Shown: positions 19,125 through 28,295, counted from the stretch's first letter. The stretch is DNA of 64,000 nt from Nocardia fluminea (GCF_002846365.1 NZ_PJMW01000002.1:1178001-1242000); one strand, 5' to 3'. Numbers and translations are program-made. The notes: generated by a model not told the origin, from the sequence alone.

Positions 19125-20096
19125 TCACACGGCCTGCCAGTACGGCAGCACGGTTCCGTCGGCGAGCTTTTCGAAGGCGACGCGGACGGGCGCGTCGATG
19201 GCGACCTCGGCCGGGTCGATGCCGCGCAGTTCCCCGAGCACGCGCACGCCCTCGTCGAGTTCCACCAGGGCGACCACGAAGGGCAGCTCGCGTCCGGGCA
19301 CCTTCGGCGCGTGGTGCACGACGAAGCTGAACACGGTCCCGGTGCCCGCCGCCACGACATAGTCGGTGGACTCTGCCTTGTCCTGCCAGAGGGCCGGAAT
19401 CGGCGGATGCCGCAGCGAACCGTCGGGCAGGCGCTGGATGCGCAGCTCACCGATTTCGGTACCGGCCCAGAAGAATTCGGTGTCCCGCGAGATGACCGGG
19501 CCGACGCGCCCCTCGGGCGCAATCTCGATCCCGTCCGTCGCGGGCTGGGCGGCGGCGGTGCCGGGTGCGAACTTCAGCAGCCGGAACAGCATTTCGGTGA
19601 CCACCTCGTCGCCGACCGACCAGGTGGTGGCGTAGGTGAGGAACCAGCCGTCGCCGAGCCCGGTTCGCTTGGGGCCCTTGACTTCCGCCAGCTTGCTGGT
19701 GACCCGCACCTGTTCGCCGGGCCGCACGTAGCGGTGGTAGGTCTGCTCGCAGTTGGTGGCGACGACCGAGGTGTAGCCCGCCGCGTCGAACAACTCGTTG
19801 GCGAGGTTCATCGGGTCGTCGGCGGCACGCACGCCGTGCAAACCCTGCATGGTCCACACCTGGGCCATCGCCGGCGGTGCGACGATGCCGGGATGCCCCG
19901 CCGCCCTGGCGGCTTCGTCGTCGACGTAGATCGGGTTGGCGTCGCCGATGGCCTCGACCCAGTTGTGGATCATCGGCTGATTCACCGGATCACGACCGGC
20001 GCGCGGCGCCGACTCCCCCGCCGCGACGATCTTCGCCGCGCCCTCTGCGAGTTCTGCTGCGGTGAGGGATTCCGGCACGCGCCGCTCCTTGTTCAT
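19125..20096 (-). CDS. chsH2: ChsH2, MaoC-DUF35 subunit of hydratase
   Basis: This is the large subunit of ChsH1-ChsH2 (323 residues; about 311 in M. tuberculosis Rv3542c). Residues 1-180 form a MaoC-like hot-dog domain in which the hydratase motif reads AIGDANPIYVDDEAA, lacking the catalytic His; catalysis is assigned to ChsH1. The C-terminal 120 residues form a DUF35 OB-fold (TEFFWAGTEIGELRIQRLPDGSLRHPP...VVALVELDEGVRVLGELRGIDP) that docks Ltp2. The ATG at 20096 overlaps the fadE29 stop (ATGA). A longer upstream frame is open but has no support. Confidence 0.93.
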   Translation of the reverse strand: MNKERRVPESLTAAELAEGAAKIVAAGESAPRAGRDPVNQPMIHNWVEAIGDANPIYVDDEAARAAGHPGIVAPPAMAQVWTMQGLHGVRAADDPMNLANELFDAAGYTSVVATNCEQTYHRYVRPGEQVRVTSKLAEVKGPKRTGLGDGWFLTYATTWSVGDEVVTEMLFRLLKFAPGTAAAQPATDGIEIAPEGRVGPVISRDTEFFWAGTEIGELRIQRLPDGSLRHPPIPALWQDKAESTDYVVAAGTGTVFSFVVHHAPKVPGRELPFVVALVELDEGVRVLGELRGIDPAEVAIDAPVRVAFEKLADGTVLPYWQAV

Positions 20097-21256
20097 CGGG
20101 GTACGCGCGGCAACTCGAGGCCGGCCGAGGCCACCAGTTCGCGCATGATCTCGTTCACGCCGCCGCCGAAGGTGACGACGAGGTTCTGCTTGGTGCGCCG
20201 ATCCAGCCAGCCGAGCAGCTCGGCGGTGCCCGGCTCGGCCGCGTCGCCGAAGCGGCCGATGATCTCCTCGACCACGCGACCCGCTTCCTGAAGCGATTCG
20301 GTGGAGAAGATCTTGGTGGCCGAGGCGTCGGCGATCACCGCGTTCTGCGCCGCCGCGGTGTCGGCGGCGGCGACCTGCCAGTTCAGCAGTTCGTTGAGCC
20401 GCACCATGGTTCGCACCCGCCCGAGGGCGCGGCGAACCTCTGGCTCGCCGAGCAGGCCGTGCTCGGCCGACCAGTCGCGCAGGCGGTCGTAGAGCTGTTC
20501 GATCTTGCCCGACGGGCCCAGGCTGACCCGCTCGTGGTTGAGCTGGGTGGTGATCAGCCGCCAGCCCCGGTTCTCCTCGCCGACCAGCATCTCCGCGGGC
20601 ACCCGCACGTCGTCGAAGTAGGTGGCGTTGGTGTGGTGGGCGCCGTCGCAGGTGATGATCGGCGTCCAGGAATAGCCGGGGTCCTTGGTATCGACGATGA
20701 GGATCGTGATGCCGCGGTGGCGGGACTCGACGGTGCCGGTGCGGCACGCGGTCCAGACGTAGTCGGCTTCGTGGGCGCCGGTGGTGAAGATCTTCTGCCC
20801 GTTGACGATCCAGTCACCGTTGCCGTCGCGTACCGCGGTGGTGCGCAGCGCGGCGAGGTCGGTGCCCGCCGAGGGCTCGGAGTAGCCGATGGCGAAATGG
20901 ATGTCGCCGGAGAGGATGCCGGGCAGGAACTTCTTCTTCTGTGCCTCGGTGCCGTACTTCTGCAACGTCGGTCCGACGGTCAGCAAGGTGACCAGCGGCA
21001 GCGGGACGTCGGCGCGGACAGCCTCGTTGAAGAAGATCTGCTGCTCCATCGGGCCGAAGCCCTGGCCGCCGAATTCCTTGGGCCAGCCGACGCCGAGCCA
21101 GCCGTCGCGGCCCATCCGGCGCACCACCTCGCGGTAGGTGTCGCCGTGCCGGTCCACCGCCATCGCCGCGGCCTCGGCCGGGCTGATGAGATCGGCGAAA
21201 TAGGAACGCAATTCTTCGCGCAACCGCCGCTGCTCGGCGGTCAGATCGATGAACAT
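20093..21256 (-). CDS. fadE29: ChsE2 (FadE29), steroid acyl-CoA dehydrogenase subunit
   Basis: This 387-residue acyl-CoA dehydrogenase has the same length as M. tuberculosis FadE29. It pairs with FadE28 in an alpha2beta2 enzyme that desaturates the C22 3-oxochol-4-en-22-oyl-CoA side chain. Recognisable are GWPKEFGGQGFGPMEQQIFFNEAVRADVPLP, the flavin-binding IGYSEPSAGTDLAALRTTA, FTTGAHEADYVWTACRT and the C-terminal QNLVVTFGGGVNEIMRELVASAGLELPR. The ATG at 21256 lies 16 bases inside the end of fadE28, with GGGAG upstream. It overlaps chsH2 at the other end. Confidence 0.94.
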   Translation of the reverse strand: MFIDLTAEQRRLREELRSYFADLISPAEAAAMAVDRHGDTYREVVRRMGRDGWLGVGWPKEFGGQGFGPMEQQIFFNEAVRADVPLPLVTLLTVGPTLQKYGTEAQKKKFLPGILSGDIHFAIGYSEPSAGTDLAALRTTAVRDGNGDWIVNGQKIFTTGAHEADYVWTACRTGTVESRHRGITILIVDTKDPGYSWTPIITCDGAHHTNATYFDDVRVPAEMLVGEENRGWRLITTQLNHERVSLGPSGKIEQLYDRLRDWSAEHGLLGEPEVRRALGRVRTMVRLNELLNWQVAAADTAAAQNAVIADASATKIFSTESLQEAGRVVEEIIGRFGDAAEPGTAELLGWLDRRTKQNLVVTFGGGVNEIMRELVASAGLELPRVPR

Positions 21257-22305
21257 CTTGCTCCCAGGAGGTCGAGCCGCAGTCCCGCACCGCCGAGTAG
21301 CCGGGCGAGGTCTTTGGCCTGCGAGTAGTAGCGGTGCATCGGATGGGTGATATCCACGCCCAGTCCACCGTGCAGGTGGTGACATTTCTGCATGGCGCGC
21401 GGAACTTCGGCCGCGGCCCAGTACGCGAGCACGTCGAGGTCCTCGTCGACGCGGTACTGGTGCTGCGGCGAGGAGTCCCCCTGCGCCAGCGCCCAGCACG
21501 CCGACTCCGCGGCCACGTGCAGCGTGCGCGAGACCACGTACAGGTCCGCGATCTGCTGCGCCACGGCCTGGAATTCGGCCAGCGGCCTGCCGAACTGCTC
21601 CCTGGTGCGCACATGCTCGGCGGTGAGCGTGAGCGCGCCCTTCAACAGGCCGTCGGCGACCGCGCCGATACAGGCCAGTGCGTGGCGGTGCAGGACGGGC
21701 AGCGCGTCGGGCAGCAGCTGGTCGGCCGGGATCTCGACGTCGTCGAGGACCAGCGTCGCCTCCGGGATGCCCGCCGAACCCGTCACCGGGATGATCTCGA
21801 GCCCCGGCGCGACCGAATCGACCAGCGCCACACCGGCATCGGTGGGCACCAGAATCCACCGCGCCTCCGCGGCGTAGATCACGCCCGACTTGCGGCCGGT
21901 GATCCGCACCGTGGCGCCCTCGCGCACGGCCTTGGTGGTCGGGGCGGTGGTGAACGGCGCGCCCGGTTCGTTCAGCGCGGCGGTGAGCACGGTGCCCTTG
22001 CCGACCTCGGCGAGCACCCGCTCGGCCAGCTCGTCCGACAGCACACCGAGCAGCGGCAGCACACCGAACCCGAAAGTCGGCAGTGCCGGGACCGCGGCGG
22101 CGTCGGTGGCCAGCTCCATGAGCAGGGCCGATACCTCGAGCAGTCCCATTCCGTCGCCGCCGAACCGTTCCGGTACCGGCACAGCGAGCAGACCGGAGTC
22201 GATCAGGCTCGGCCACAGGGCCATGTCCCTGGCCGACTCACGTTCGAGCAGGCTCACCACTACCTCGGCTACGGCGTCGGCGCTTTCGTCGCGGGTGAAA
22301 TCCAC
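21241..22305 (-). CDS. fadE28: ChsE1 (FadE28), steroid acyl-CoA dehydrogenase subunit
   Basis: This is the partner subunit of FadE29 (354 residues), degenerate in the flavin motif as expected for the half that does not carry a full active site. Segments include LLAVPVPERFGGDGMGLLEVSALLMELATDAAAVPALPTFGFG, VRTREQFGRPLAEFQAVAQQIADLYV and QKCHHLHGGLGVDITHPMHRYYSQAKDLARLLGG. I chose the GTG at 22305 because AGGGAGGA lies just upstream; an ATG at 22320 would place that site inside the coding sequence and has no ribosome-binding site of its own. It follows fadE34 by 19 bases. Confidence 0.9.
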   Translation of the reverse strand: MDFTRDESADAVAEVVVSLLERESARDMALWPSLIDSGLLAVPVPERFGGDGMGLLEVSALLMELATDAAAVPALPTFGFGVLPLLGVLSDELAERVLAEVGKGTVLTAALNEPGAPFTTAPTTKAVREGATVRITGRKSGVIYAAEARWILVPTDAGVALVDSVAPGLEIIPVTGSAGIPEATLVLDDVEIPADQLLPDALPVLHRHALACIGAVADGLLKGALTLTAEHVRTREQFGRPLAEFQAVAQQIADLYVVSRTLHVAAESACWALAQGDSSPQHQYRVDEDLDVLAYWAAAEVPRAMQKCHHLHGGLGVDITHPMHRYYSQAKDLARLLGGAGLRLDLLGARCSSI

Positions 22306-22324
22306 GGCGTCCTCCCTCATCGAG

Positions 22325-24448
22325 CTAACTGTCCGCATCGCGCGGCAGGCCGAGAATCCGTTCGGCGGCCACGGTCAACAGGATCTGCTCGGTACCGCCC
22401 GCAATCGAGAGACACCGCGTAAGCAGGAATTCTTTCAGAGCTTCGTTGTCCAGAGAACCTTCTTGGCCGACAAGTTCCAGCGCGTATTCCGCCAGCTCCT
22501 GCCGGTGCCGGACCCCGACCAGTTTGCGCACGCCGGCTTGGGCGCCCGCGTCGACGCCCGCCATCGTGGCCACCGCGATTCGCTGTTCCAGCAATGATCC
22601 AGCAACCGAGGACGTGATCAGCGCGCCGAAGCGATCCTCCCGCAGTTCCGATCCCCATCCACCGACCGGAAACCGGTCCAGCAGCGCTTCGAGCGCACCA
22701 CCGATTCCGCCGCCGCCCATCGCGACCCGTTCGGCCGACAGCGTGGTGCGCGCGATCTTCCAGCCGTTGTTCAGCGCGCCGACCAGGCAATCGTCGGGCA
22801 CGAACACGTCGTCGAGGAAGACCTCGCTGAACTTCTCCTCGCCGGTGATCTGCACGAGCGGGCGCACCTGCACGCCCGCGGCGCGCATATCGACGAGGAA
22901 GTAGCTGATGCCGCGATGCTTGGGCGCGGCCGGATCGGTCCTGGCCAGGCAGATGCCCCAGTTCGCGGTGGAGCCGAGCGAGGTCCACACCTTCTGGCCA
23001 CGCAGCACCCAGCCGCCGTCGACCTTCTCGGCGGTGGTGCGCAGGGCCGCGAGATCCGAACCCGCCCCCGGCTCGCTGAACAGCTGACACCAGATGACCT
23101 CACCGTGCAGCGTCGGCCAGACGTAGCGTTCGATCTGCGCCTCGGTTCCGAAGCGCAGCAGCGTCGGCACGGCCCAGCCCGCGACGGCGAGGTCGGGGGT
23201 CGTCAGCTCGGCGCGACGGAGCTGTTCGGCGATCTGGAGGCAGGTCATCGGATCGGCGGCGCGGCCGTAGGGCCGGGGCCAGTGCGGCATCACCATGCCC
23301 GCTTCCACCAGCGCGCGCGCCTGGTCGGCGGGGTCGAGGGCGGCGATCGCGGCGACCTCGTCGGCCAGCGCGGTGTCGACGGCGGCGTCACCGAGCACCC
23401 GTTCGGCGCCGGTGGTGCGGCGCTGACCGGCCCTGGTGAGCTCGGCGACGCGGGCACGCCAGCGCGCCGAGCCACCGAGGAGCTGGCGCAGCGAGCTCGC
23501 CCGGCGCAGGTAGAAGTGGGCGTCGTGTTCCCAGGTGAAGCCGATGCCGCCGAGCACCTGGATGGCGTCCTTGGCGTTGTCGACGGCGGCGTCGAGGGCC
23601 ACCGAAGCGGCCACCGCCGCGGCGATCGGTAGCTCGTCGCCGCCCTCGTCGATCGCGGCGGCGGCGTCGGCGGCGACCGCGCGGATCAGTTCGGTGCGGC
23701 ACAGCATCCAGGCGCACAGGTGCTTGATCGCCTGGAAACTGCCGATCGGCTTACCGAATTGTTCACGGACACGGGCATATTCGACCGCCGTGCGCAGGGT
23801 CCAGCCGGCGATGCCCGCCAGTTCCGCGACCGCGAGCGCGACGAAGAGATCGCTGACATCGCCCGTCGGCGCGAAGCCGTGATCGGCCGGCACGGCCACC
23901 TCGGCGGCGCTGACGCGGGCCAGCGGCACGGTGTGGTCACCGTGCGCCAGCGGCGTCACTGTCACCGCCTCGGCGGGCAGCAGCAGCCAGCGGGTGCCGT
24001 CGATGGTGTTGGCGGGCACCAGGACCCGGGTCAGTTCGTCGGCGCCGTAGACGAAATCCCAAGTGCCCGAAACACTCCAGCCCGCGTCGGTGGACACCGC
24101 TTTCGCGGCCTGCTCGTCGCCGGGTACGGCGACCGCGCACGGGGTGCCGTCGGCGAACACGCCCTCGGTGATCAGCCCGGCCAGCGCGGTGGCCAGCACC
24201 GGACCGCCGACCAGGTCGTCGCCGGTCTGCTCGAGCATCACCGCGAGGTCGGCAACCGTGCCGCCGAGACCGCCGTTGTCCTCGGGCAGCGCGACCTCGA
24301 ACAGCCCGAACTCGCTCAGCCCGGCCCAGTACCCGCGCCAGGCGGCCGAGCCGCCGGCCCGCATTGTTTCAATCGGCGCGACCGTGTTCGCCCAGCCTCG
24401 TAGCGATGCCGCGACGGCTTTGTGCTCGTCAGTGGTGGCGATGGTCAC
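22325..24448 (-). CDS. fadE34: ChsE3 (FadE34), fused two-domain acyl-CoA dehydrogenase
   Basis: This 707-residue protein consists of two acyl-CoA dehydrogenase units in one chain, like M. tuberculosis FadE34 (ChsE3), a steroid side-chain CoA dehydrogenase. The N-terminal unit (1-330) has a degenerate flavin loop but keeps ARVREQFGKPIGSFQAIKHLCAWM and IQVLGGIGFTWEHDAHFYLRRA. The C-terminal unit (350-707) has the functional WCQLFSEPGAGSDLAALRTTAEKVDGGWVLRGQKVWTS and ends IAGGTEQILLTVAAERILGLPRD. The GTG at 24448 opens the six-gene operon to ltp2. The promoter faces kstR across a perfect KstR operator at 24484. Confidence 0.94.
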   Translation of the reverse strand: MTIATTDEHKAVAASLRGWANTVAPIETMRAGGSAAWRGYWAGLSEFGLFEVALPEDNGGLGGTVADLAVMLEQTGDDLVGGPVLATALAGLITEGVFADGTPCAVAVPGDEQAAKAVSTDAGWSVSGTWDFVYGADELTRVLVPANTIDGTRWLLLPAEAVTVTPLAHGDHTVPLARVSAAEVAVPADHGFAPTGDVSDLFVALAVAELAGIAGWTLRTAVEYARVREQFGKPIGSFQAIKHLCAWMLCRTELIRAVAADAAAAIDEGGDELPIAAAVAASVALDAAVDNAKDAIQVLGGIGFTWEHDAHFYLRRASSLRQLLGGSARWRARVAELTRAGQRRTTGAERVLGDAAVDTALADEVAAIAALDPADQARALVEAGMVMPHWPRPYGRAADPMTCLQIAEQLRRAELTTPDLAVAGWAVPTLLRFGTEAQIERYVWPTLHGEVIWCQLFSEPGAGSDLAALRTTAEKVDGGWVLRGQKVWTSLGSTANWGICLARTDPAAPKHRGISYFLVDMRAAGVQVRPLVQITGEEKFSEVFLDDVFVPDDCLVGALNNGWKIARTTLSAERVAMGGGGIGGALEALLDRFPVGGWGSELREDRFGALITSSVAGSLLEQRIAVATMAGVDAGAQAGVRKLVGVRHRQELAEYALELVGQEGSLDNEALKEFLLTRCLSIAGGTEQILLTVAAERILGLPRDADS

Positions 24449-24483
24449 AAGAAGATCCGCCCTTCCGGCGTGGTTCGCACTTC

Positions 24484-24497
24484 TAGAACATGTTCTA
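24484..24497. promoter_or_regulatory. KstR operator between fadE34 and kstR
   Basis: TAGAACATGTTCTA is a fully symmetric KstR site (TnnAACnnGTTnnA). It abuts TAATAT (24496-24501), a plausible kstR -10, and lies 36 bases from the fadE34 start, so it should give autorepression and operon repression at once. Confidence 0.9.
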
Positions 24498-24595
24498 ATA
24501 TCTAAGCCGGGTATAAGTCAAGAGACCTACACTCGCACTAAGCTCCGGGCACGGCTCGGCCGATGAATTGCCACTGAAGCGAAAGGGTTTCCACG

Positions 24596-25213
24596 ATGGA
24601 CAGTCCCGCACCAACGCCCACCGTGACGACGCTGTCCGAGGACGAGCTCAGCTCCAGCGCACAGCGCGACCGGCGCAAGCGCATCCTCGACGCCACCCTC
24701 GCGCTCGCCTCCAAGGGCGGTTACGACGCCGTGCAGATGCGTGCGGTCGCCGAGCGCGCCGACGTGGCCGTCGGCACCCTGTACCGCTACTTCCCGTCCA
24801 AGGTGCACCTGCTCGTCTCGGCGCTGGCCAGGGAATTCGAGATGTTCGAGGGCAAGCGCAAGCCACTACCCGACGGCGACGGACCGTCCGAGCGCATGCA
24901 CACCCTGCTCACCCAGATCACCCGGATGATGCAGCGTGACCCGTTGCTCACCGAGGCGATGACGCGCGCGTTCATGTTCGCCGACGCCTCGGCCGCCGCG
25001 GAGGTGGATCGGGTCGGCAAGGTGATGGACCGGGTCTTCGCCCGCGCGATCAGCGACGGCGAACCCAACGAGCGCGAGCTCGCCATCGCCCGCGTCATCT
25101 CCGACGTGTGGCTGTCGAATCTGGTGGCGTGGCTCACCCGGCGCGCGTCCGCGACCGATGTCACGGAACGACTCGAGCTCACCGTCGACCTGTTGCTGGG
25201 CGATCGCGGATAA
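24596..25213 (+). CDS. kstR: KstR, TetR-family repressor of steroid catabolism
   Basis: This is the repressor of the sterol regulon, de-repressed by 3-oxo-cholestenoyl-CoA-type ligands in mycobacteria. Its 205 residues align closely with Rv3574: LSEDELSSSAQRDRRKRILDATLALASKGGYDAVQMRAVAERADVAVGTLYRYFPSKVHLLVSAL covers the arm and HTH (47-69), and ISDVWLSNLVAWLTRRASATDVTERLEL the C-terminal helix pair. The least similar part is the loop at 85-100, as in other genera. It is divergent from fadE34 as in M. tuberculosis, and its operators occur at six places in this window. Confidence 0.96.
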   Translation: MDSPAPTPTVTTLSEDELSSSAQRDRRKRILDATLALASKGGYDAVQMRAVAERADVAVGTLYRYFPSKVHLLVSALAREFEMFEGKRKPLPDGDGPSERMHTLLTQITRMMQRDPLLTEAMTRAFMFADASAAAEVDRVGKVMDRVFARAISDGEPNERELAIARVISDVWLSNLVAWLTRRASATDVTERLELTVDLLLGDRG

Positions 25214-25556
25214 GCCGGCAACCCGGCAAAGCTCCGTACCGGAACATCACAAATCGCCCATCGCTGTTGACACCCGTCGGCTGTGCGCCTTCCAGTAGGA
25301 AGATGCATAGCCGACGTCGCATATGCGAAACAGCGCATCTACCGGGCCCGCGCGCCGCACCGCGTCCGCATGTGCCCGATGAGCTCGGCGAATCCGGCAC
25401 ACGGCGCGGGGCCGCCGGTGCGAAATTTGCCGTAAAGTCGCGAGCAATCGACCAGGGGTCGTGCGCACAACCCGCCGCGCCGCTCGCGCGGCAAAATTGA
25501 CGCAGTATTGTTTTTCGCGCCCCCTGATCAACTCCTCCCATCACTAGGTTGGATGC
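25214..25556. other. Intergenic region kstR-otsB, no gene seen
   Basis: This 343-bp stretch has no credible coding frame. It contains a 7-bp GC stem (GCCGCGC/GCGCGGC, 25474-25492) and, further on, TTGACG at 25497 with a T-rich spacer, which could belong to a promoter of the downstream gene. No -10 match is convincing. Confidence 0.4.
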
Positions 25557-28142
25557 GTGAGCGCACAGGAACTGCCCTTGGATGTCCGCCGTGCACTGGC
25601 GTCGGTTGCGCGCGTGCCACGGCTCTTGGTTGCCTCGGACTACGACGGGACCATCGCCCCGATCGTGTCCGACCCGTCGAAAGCGTTTCCCCAGCGGGAA
25701 TCGGTGAGCGCGCTACGCGCGCTGGCGGGGTTGGCGAACACTACGGCGGCGGTGATCTCCGGTCGAGCGCTACGAGATCTGGCGGCGCTGTCGCGCCTGC
25801 CGGTCGAGGTGCAGCTGATCGGTAGTCACGGCTCCGAGTTCGACGTCGGCTTCGTGCACGCGATCGACAACGACGCCAAACAGCTACTGACGGAGATCAA
25901 TTCCGCGTTGTCGAAGATCGCCGCCGACAACCCGGGCGTGACCGTCGAGATGAAGCCGGCCAGTGCCGCACTGCACGTGCGCAACGCCGGTCCCGAAATC
26001 GGCAGGCGCGCACTGAATTCCGTCCGTCAGGGCCCCGCGTGCTGGGTGGGCGTGCAGGTGACCGAGGGCAAGGCGGTGATCGAGCTCGCGGTGATCCCCA
26101 CCGACAAGGGCACCGCGCTCGACACCATCCGGCATCAGGAAAGCGCCTCCGCCGCAGTGTTCTTCGGCGACGACGTGACCGACGAGAAAGCCTTCCGGGT
26201 GCTCTCGGGACCCGACGTCGGCATCAAGGTCGGCGAGGGCGAGAGCATCGCCAAGCTGCACGTGAACTCCACCGAGGACGTGGCGCGCGCGCTGGCGTTC
26301 CTCGTCGAGGAGCGGCGCACCTGGCTGGCCGGGGCGAGCGCCCCCCGCATCGAGCGGTTGAGCATGCTGGCCAGCCCACGCTCGGTCGCGCTGCTCACCC
26401 CCGAGGCGACGGTCACCTGGTTCTGCCACCCCGAGCCGGATTCGGCGGCGCTGTTCGCGCATCTGCTCGGCGGCCCCGGCGCCGGGCACTTCACGGTGGC
26501 GCCCGAGCGTCCGAGCCTGCCGCTGTCGCAGCGCTATGTCGACGGCACGATGACAGTCGAGACCCGGTGGGCCAGTTTGCAAGTGGCCGACTACCTGCCG
26601 CACGACGTCACCCCCGATCGCACCGACCTGACCCGGGTGATCACCGGCACCGCGAAGGCCGTCGTCACCTTCGCGCCGCAGCCGGAGTTCGGTCAGGTGC
26701 CGGTGCGAATGAACGCCGTGCGCCACGGAATTCAGGTCAGCGGTACGAACGAACCGATGGTGCTGCGCTCCCCCGGTGTGGAGTGGGAGATCCTGTCCGA
26801 CGGCACCAACGAACAGGCCCACGCGGTGGTCGACCCGTCGCTCGGGCCGGTCGTGCTCGAACTGCGCTGTGGGACCGCCGATCTCGCCCCCTCGATGACA
26901 CCCGAGCCCCAGCGGCGTCAGCTCGCCGAGCAGTACTGGTCACAGTGGGCGGCCGGATTGCAGCTGCCGCCGCTCAAGCCGGATCTGATGAAGCGTTCGG
27001 CGCTGACCCTGCGCGGGCTGGTACACCGGCCGTCGGGGTCGATCCTGGCCGCGGCGACCACCTCGCTGCCCGAGGACATCGGCGGCGTGCGCAACTGGGA
27101 CTACCGCTACTGCTGGCTGCGTGACGCATCGCTCACCGCGCAGGCACTGGTGACCCTCGGCTCACTGACCGAGGCCGAGGAGTTCCTCGGCTGGGTACAC
27201 AAGGTGCTCGACACCCTGCCCGGCCCCGAGCGCCTGCACCCGCTGTACACGATCTACGGCGAGACCCTGCCGCCCGAGGCCGTGATCGACCTGCTGCCCG
27301 GTTACGCCGGGTCGCGGCCGGTGCGCGTGGGTAACGCGGCCAACATGCAGGTGCAGCTCGACGTGTTCGGGCCGATCGTCGACCTGATCACCTCGATGGC
27401 GCACGAGCGCGAGCGTCAGGGCATCACCGCCCCGGCCATGGCGCTGCCGGACGCCGACTGGGAACTGGTGCACGCGATGGTGTCGGCGGTGCAGCGCCGC
27501 TGGACCGAGCCCGACCACGGCATCTGGGAGATCCGCGGCAATCCGCGCCACCACGTGTACTCGAAGGTGATGGGCTGGCTCACCATCGACCGCGCCCTCA
27601 CCCTGGCCGACCGCTTCGATCGTGCCGCCGATCCCGACTGGGTGAGCCTGCGCGACACGATCGCCGACGAGGTGAAGGCGAAGGGCTGGAACGACGAGGT
27701 CCAGTCCTACACCGCCGCCTACGACGGCACCGACCTGGACGCGGCCACCCTGCACATCGGGCTGAGCGGCCTGATCGACCCCGCCGACCCGCGCTTCGCC
27801 GCGACGGTGGTGGCCACCGAGGCCGAATTGCGCAGTGGTGCGACGGTGTACCGGTACCACCACGACGACGGTCTGCCCGGCGGTGAAGGTGGCTTCCACC
27901 TGTGTGCCGCCTGGCTGGTGGAGGCGTACCTGCTGATCGGCAGGCGCTCCGACGCCGAAGCCCTGTTCGCCCAGCTCGTCGCCGCCGCGGGCCCCACCGG
28001 TCTGCTCAGCGAGGAATACGACCCGGTGGCCGAGCGTTCCCTCGGTAACCACCCGCAGGCGTACAGCCACCTGGGTTTGCTGCGCTGCGCTCAACTGCTG
28101 AGCCAGCAGATCCGCCTCCCCGTGTCTCTCGGCCAGACCTAG
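25557..28142 (+). CDS. otsB: Trehalose-6-phosphate phosphatase / GH15 fusion
   Basis: This is a two-domain 861-residue enzyme. Residues 1-255 are an OtsB-type HAD phosphatase: the nucleophile motif VASDYDGTIAP (Asp28, Asp30), VISGRALRDL, IGSHGSE and FFGDDVTDEKAF. From about 265 a glycoside hydrolase family 15 unit begins (LASPRSVALLTPEATVTWFCHPEPDS), with the signature GGVRNWDYRYCWLRDAS near 510-525 and the catalytic acid/base region LLSEEYDP...GNHPQAYSHLGL near 817-835. In mycobacteria stand-alone GH15 proteins of this subtype are trehalases. The fusion could dephosphorylate trehalose-6-phosphate and then hydrolyse the trehalose. The GTG start at 25557 has no strong ribosome-binding site. 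Confidence 0.88.
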   Translation: MSAQELPLDVRRALASVARVPRLLVASDYDGTIAPIVSDPSKAFPQRESVSALRALAGLANTTAAVISGRALRDLAALSRLPVEVQLIGSHGSEFDVGFVHAIDNDAKQLLTEINSALSKIAADNPGVTVEMKPASAALHVRNAGPEIGRRALNSVRQGPACWVGVQVTEGKAVIELAVIPTDKGTALDTIRHQESASAAVFFGDDVTDEKAFRVLSGPDVGIKVGEGESIAKLHVNSTEDVARALAFLVEERRTWLAGASAPRIERLSMLASPRSVALLTPEATVTWFCHPEPDSAALFAHLLGGPGAGHFTVAPERPSLPLSQRYVDGTMTVETRWASLQVADYLPHDVTPDRTDLTRVITGTAKAVVTFAPQPEFGQVPVRMNAVRHGIQVSGTNEPMVLRSPGVEWEILSDGTNEQAHAVVDPSLGPVVLELRCGTADLAPSMTPEPQRRQLAEQYWSQWAAGLQLPPLKPDLMKRSALTLRGLVHRPSGSILAAATTSLPEDIGGVRNWDYRYCWLRDASLTAQALVTLGSLTEAEEFLGWVHKVLDTLPGPERLHPLYTIYGETLPPEAVIDLLPGYAGSRPVRVGNAANMQVQLDVFGPIVDLITSMAHERERQGITAPAMALPDADWELVHAMVSAVQRRWTEPDHGIWEIRGNPRHHVYSKVMGWLTIDRALTLADRFDRAADPDWVSLRDTIADEVKAKGWNDEVQSYTAAYDGTDLDAATLHIGLSGLIDPADPRFAATVVATEAELRSGATVYRYHHDDGLPGGEGGFHLCAAWLVEAYLLIGRRSDAEALFAQLVAAAGPTGLLSEEYDPVAERSLGNHPQAYSHLGLLRCAQLLSQQIRLPVSLGQT

Positions 28143-28164
28143 GCGCGGTAACCGTTGGGCAGGC

Positions 28165-28194
28165 GGCCGACGTTCTCGACGGAGAACGTCGGCC
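28165..28194 (+). terminator. Hairpin after the otsB-GH15 gene
   Basis: GGCCGACGTTCTC pairs perfectly over 13 bp with GAGAACGTCGGCC around a GACG loop, 22 bases after the stop. There is no U-run; a tract-less terminator is likely. Confidence 0.6.
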
Positions 28195-28271
28195 CGTGCC
28201 CGGCGAGTTACCCATGTACTCCCGAGATCGCCCGGCTCGTTACCTGAACCGCAAAGGTCCTGCTAATCTAA

Positions 28272-28295
28272 AACGGTAACGATTTCCATTATGAT
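28272..28295. promoter_or_regulatory. Possible Zur box before the metal ABC operon
   Basis: AACGGTAACGATTTCCATTA lies in the only AT-rich patch upstream of the substrate-binding protein gene. Read on the minus strand it gives TAATGGAAATCGTTACC, which resembles actinobacterial Zur boxes (TGAAAATGATTTTCA-like) with several mismatches. The assignment rests on this similarity and on the transporter context. Confidence 0.42.

Noticed and set aside
20097..20747. N-terminal extension of ChsH2 by over 200 codons
   Set aside because: It lies antisense-in-frame within fadE29 on the same strand in another frame; ChsH2 starts at the ATGA overlap and the extension is Arg/Gly-rich.
25267..25300. TTGACA at 25267 as a promoter -35
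   Set aside because: No -10-like hexamer at 16-18 bp, and the distance to the next start is nearly 290 bases.
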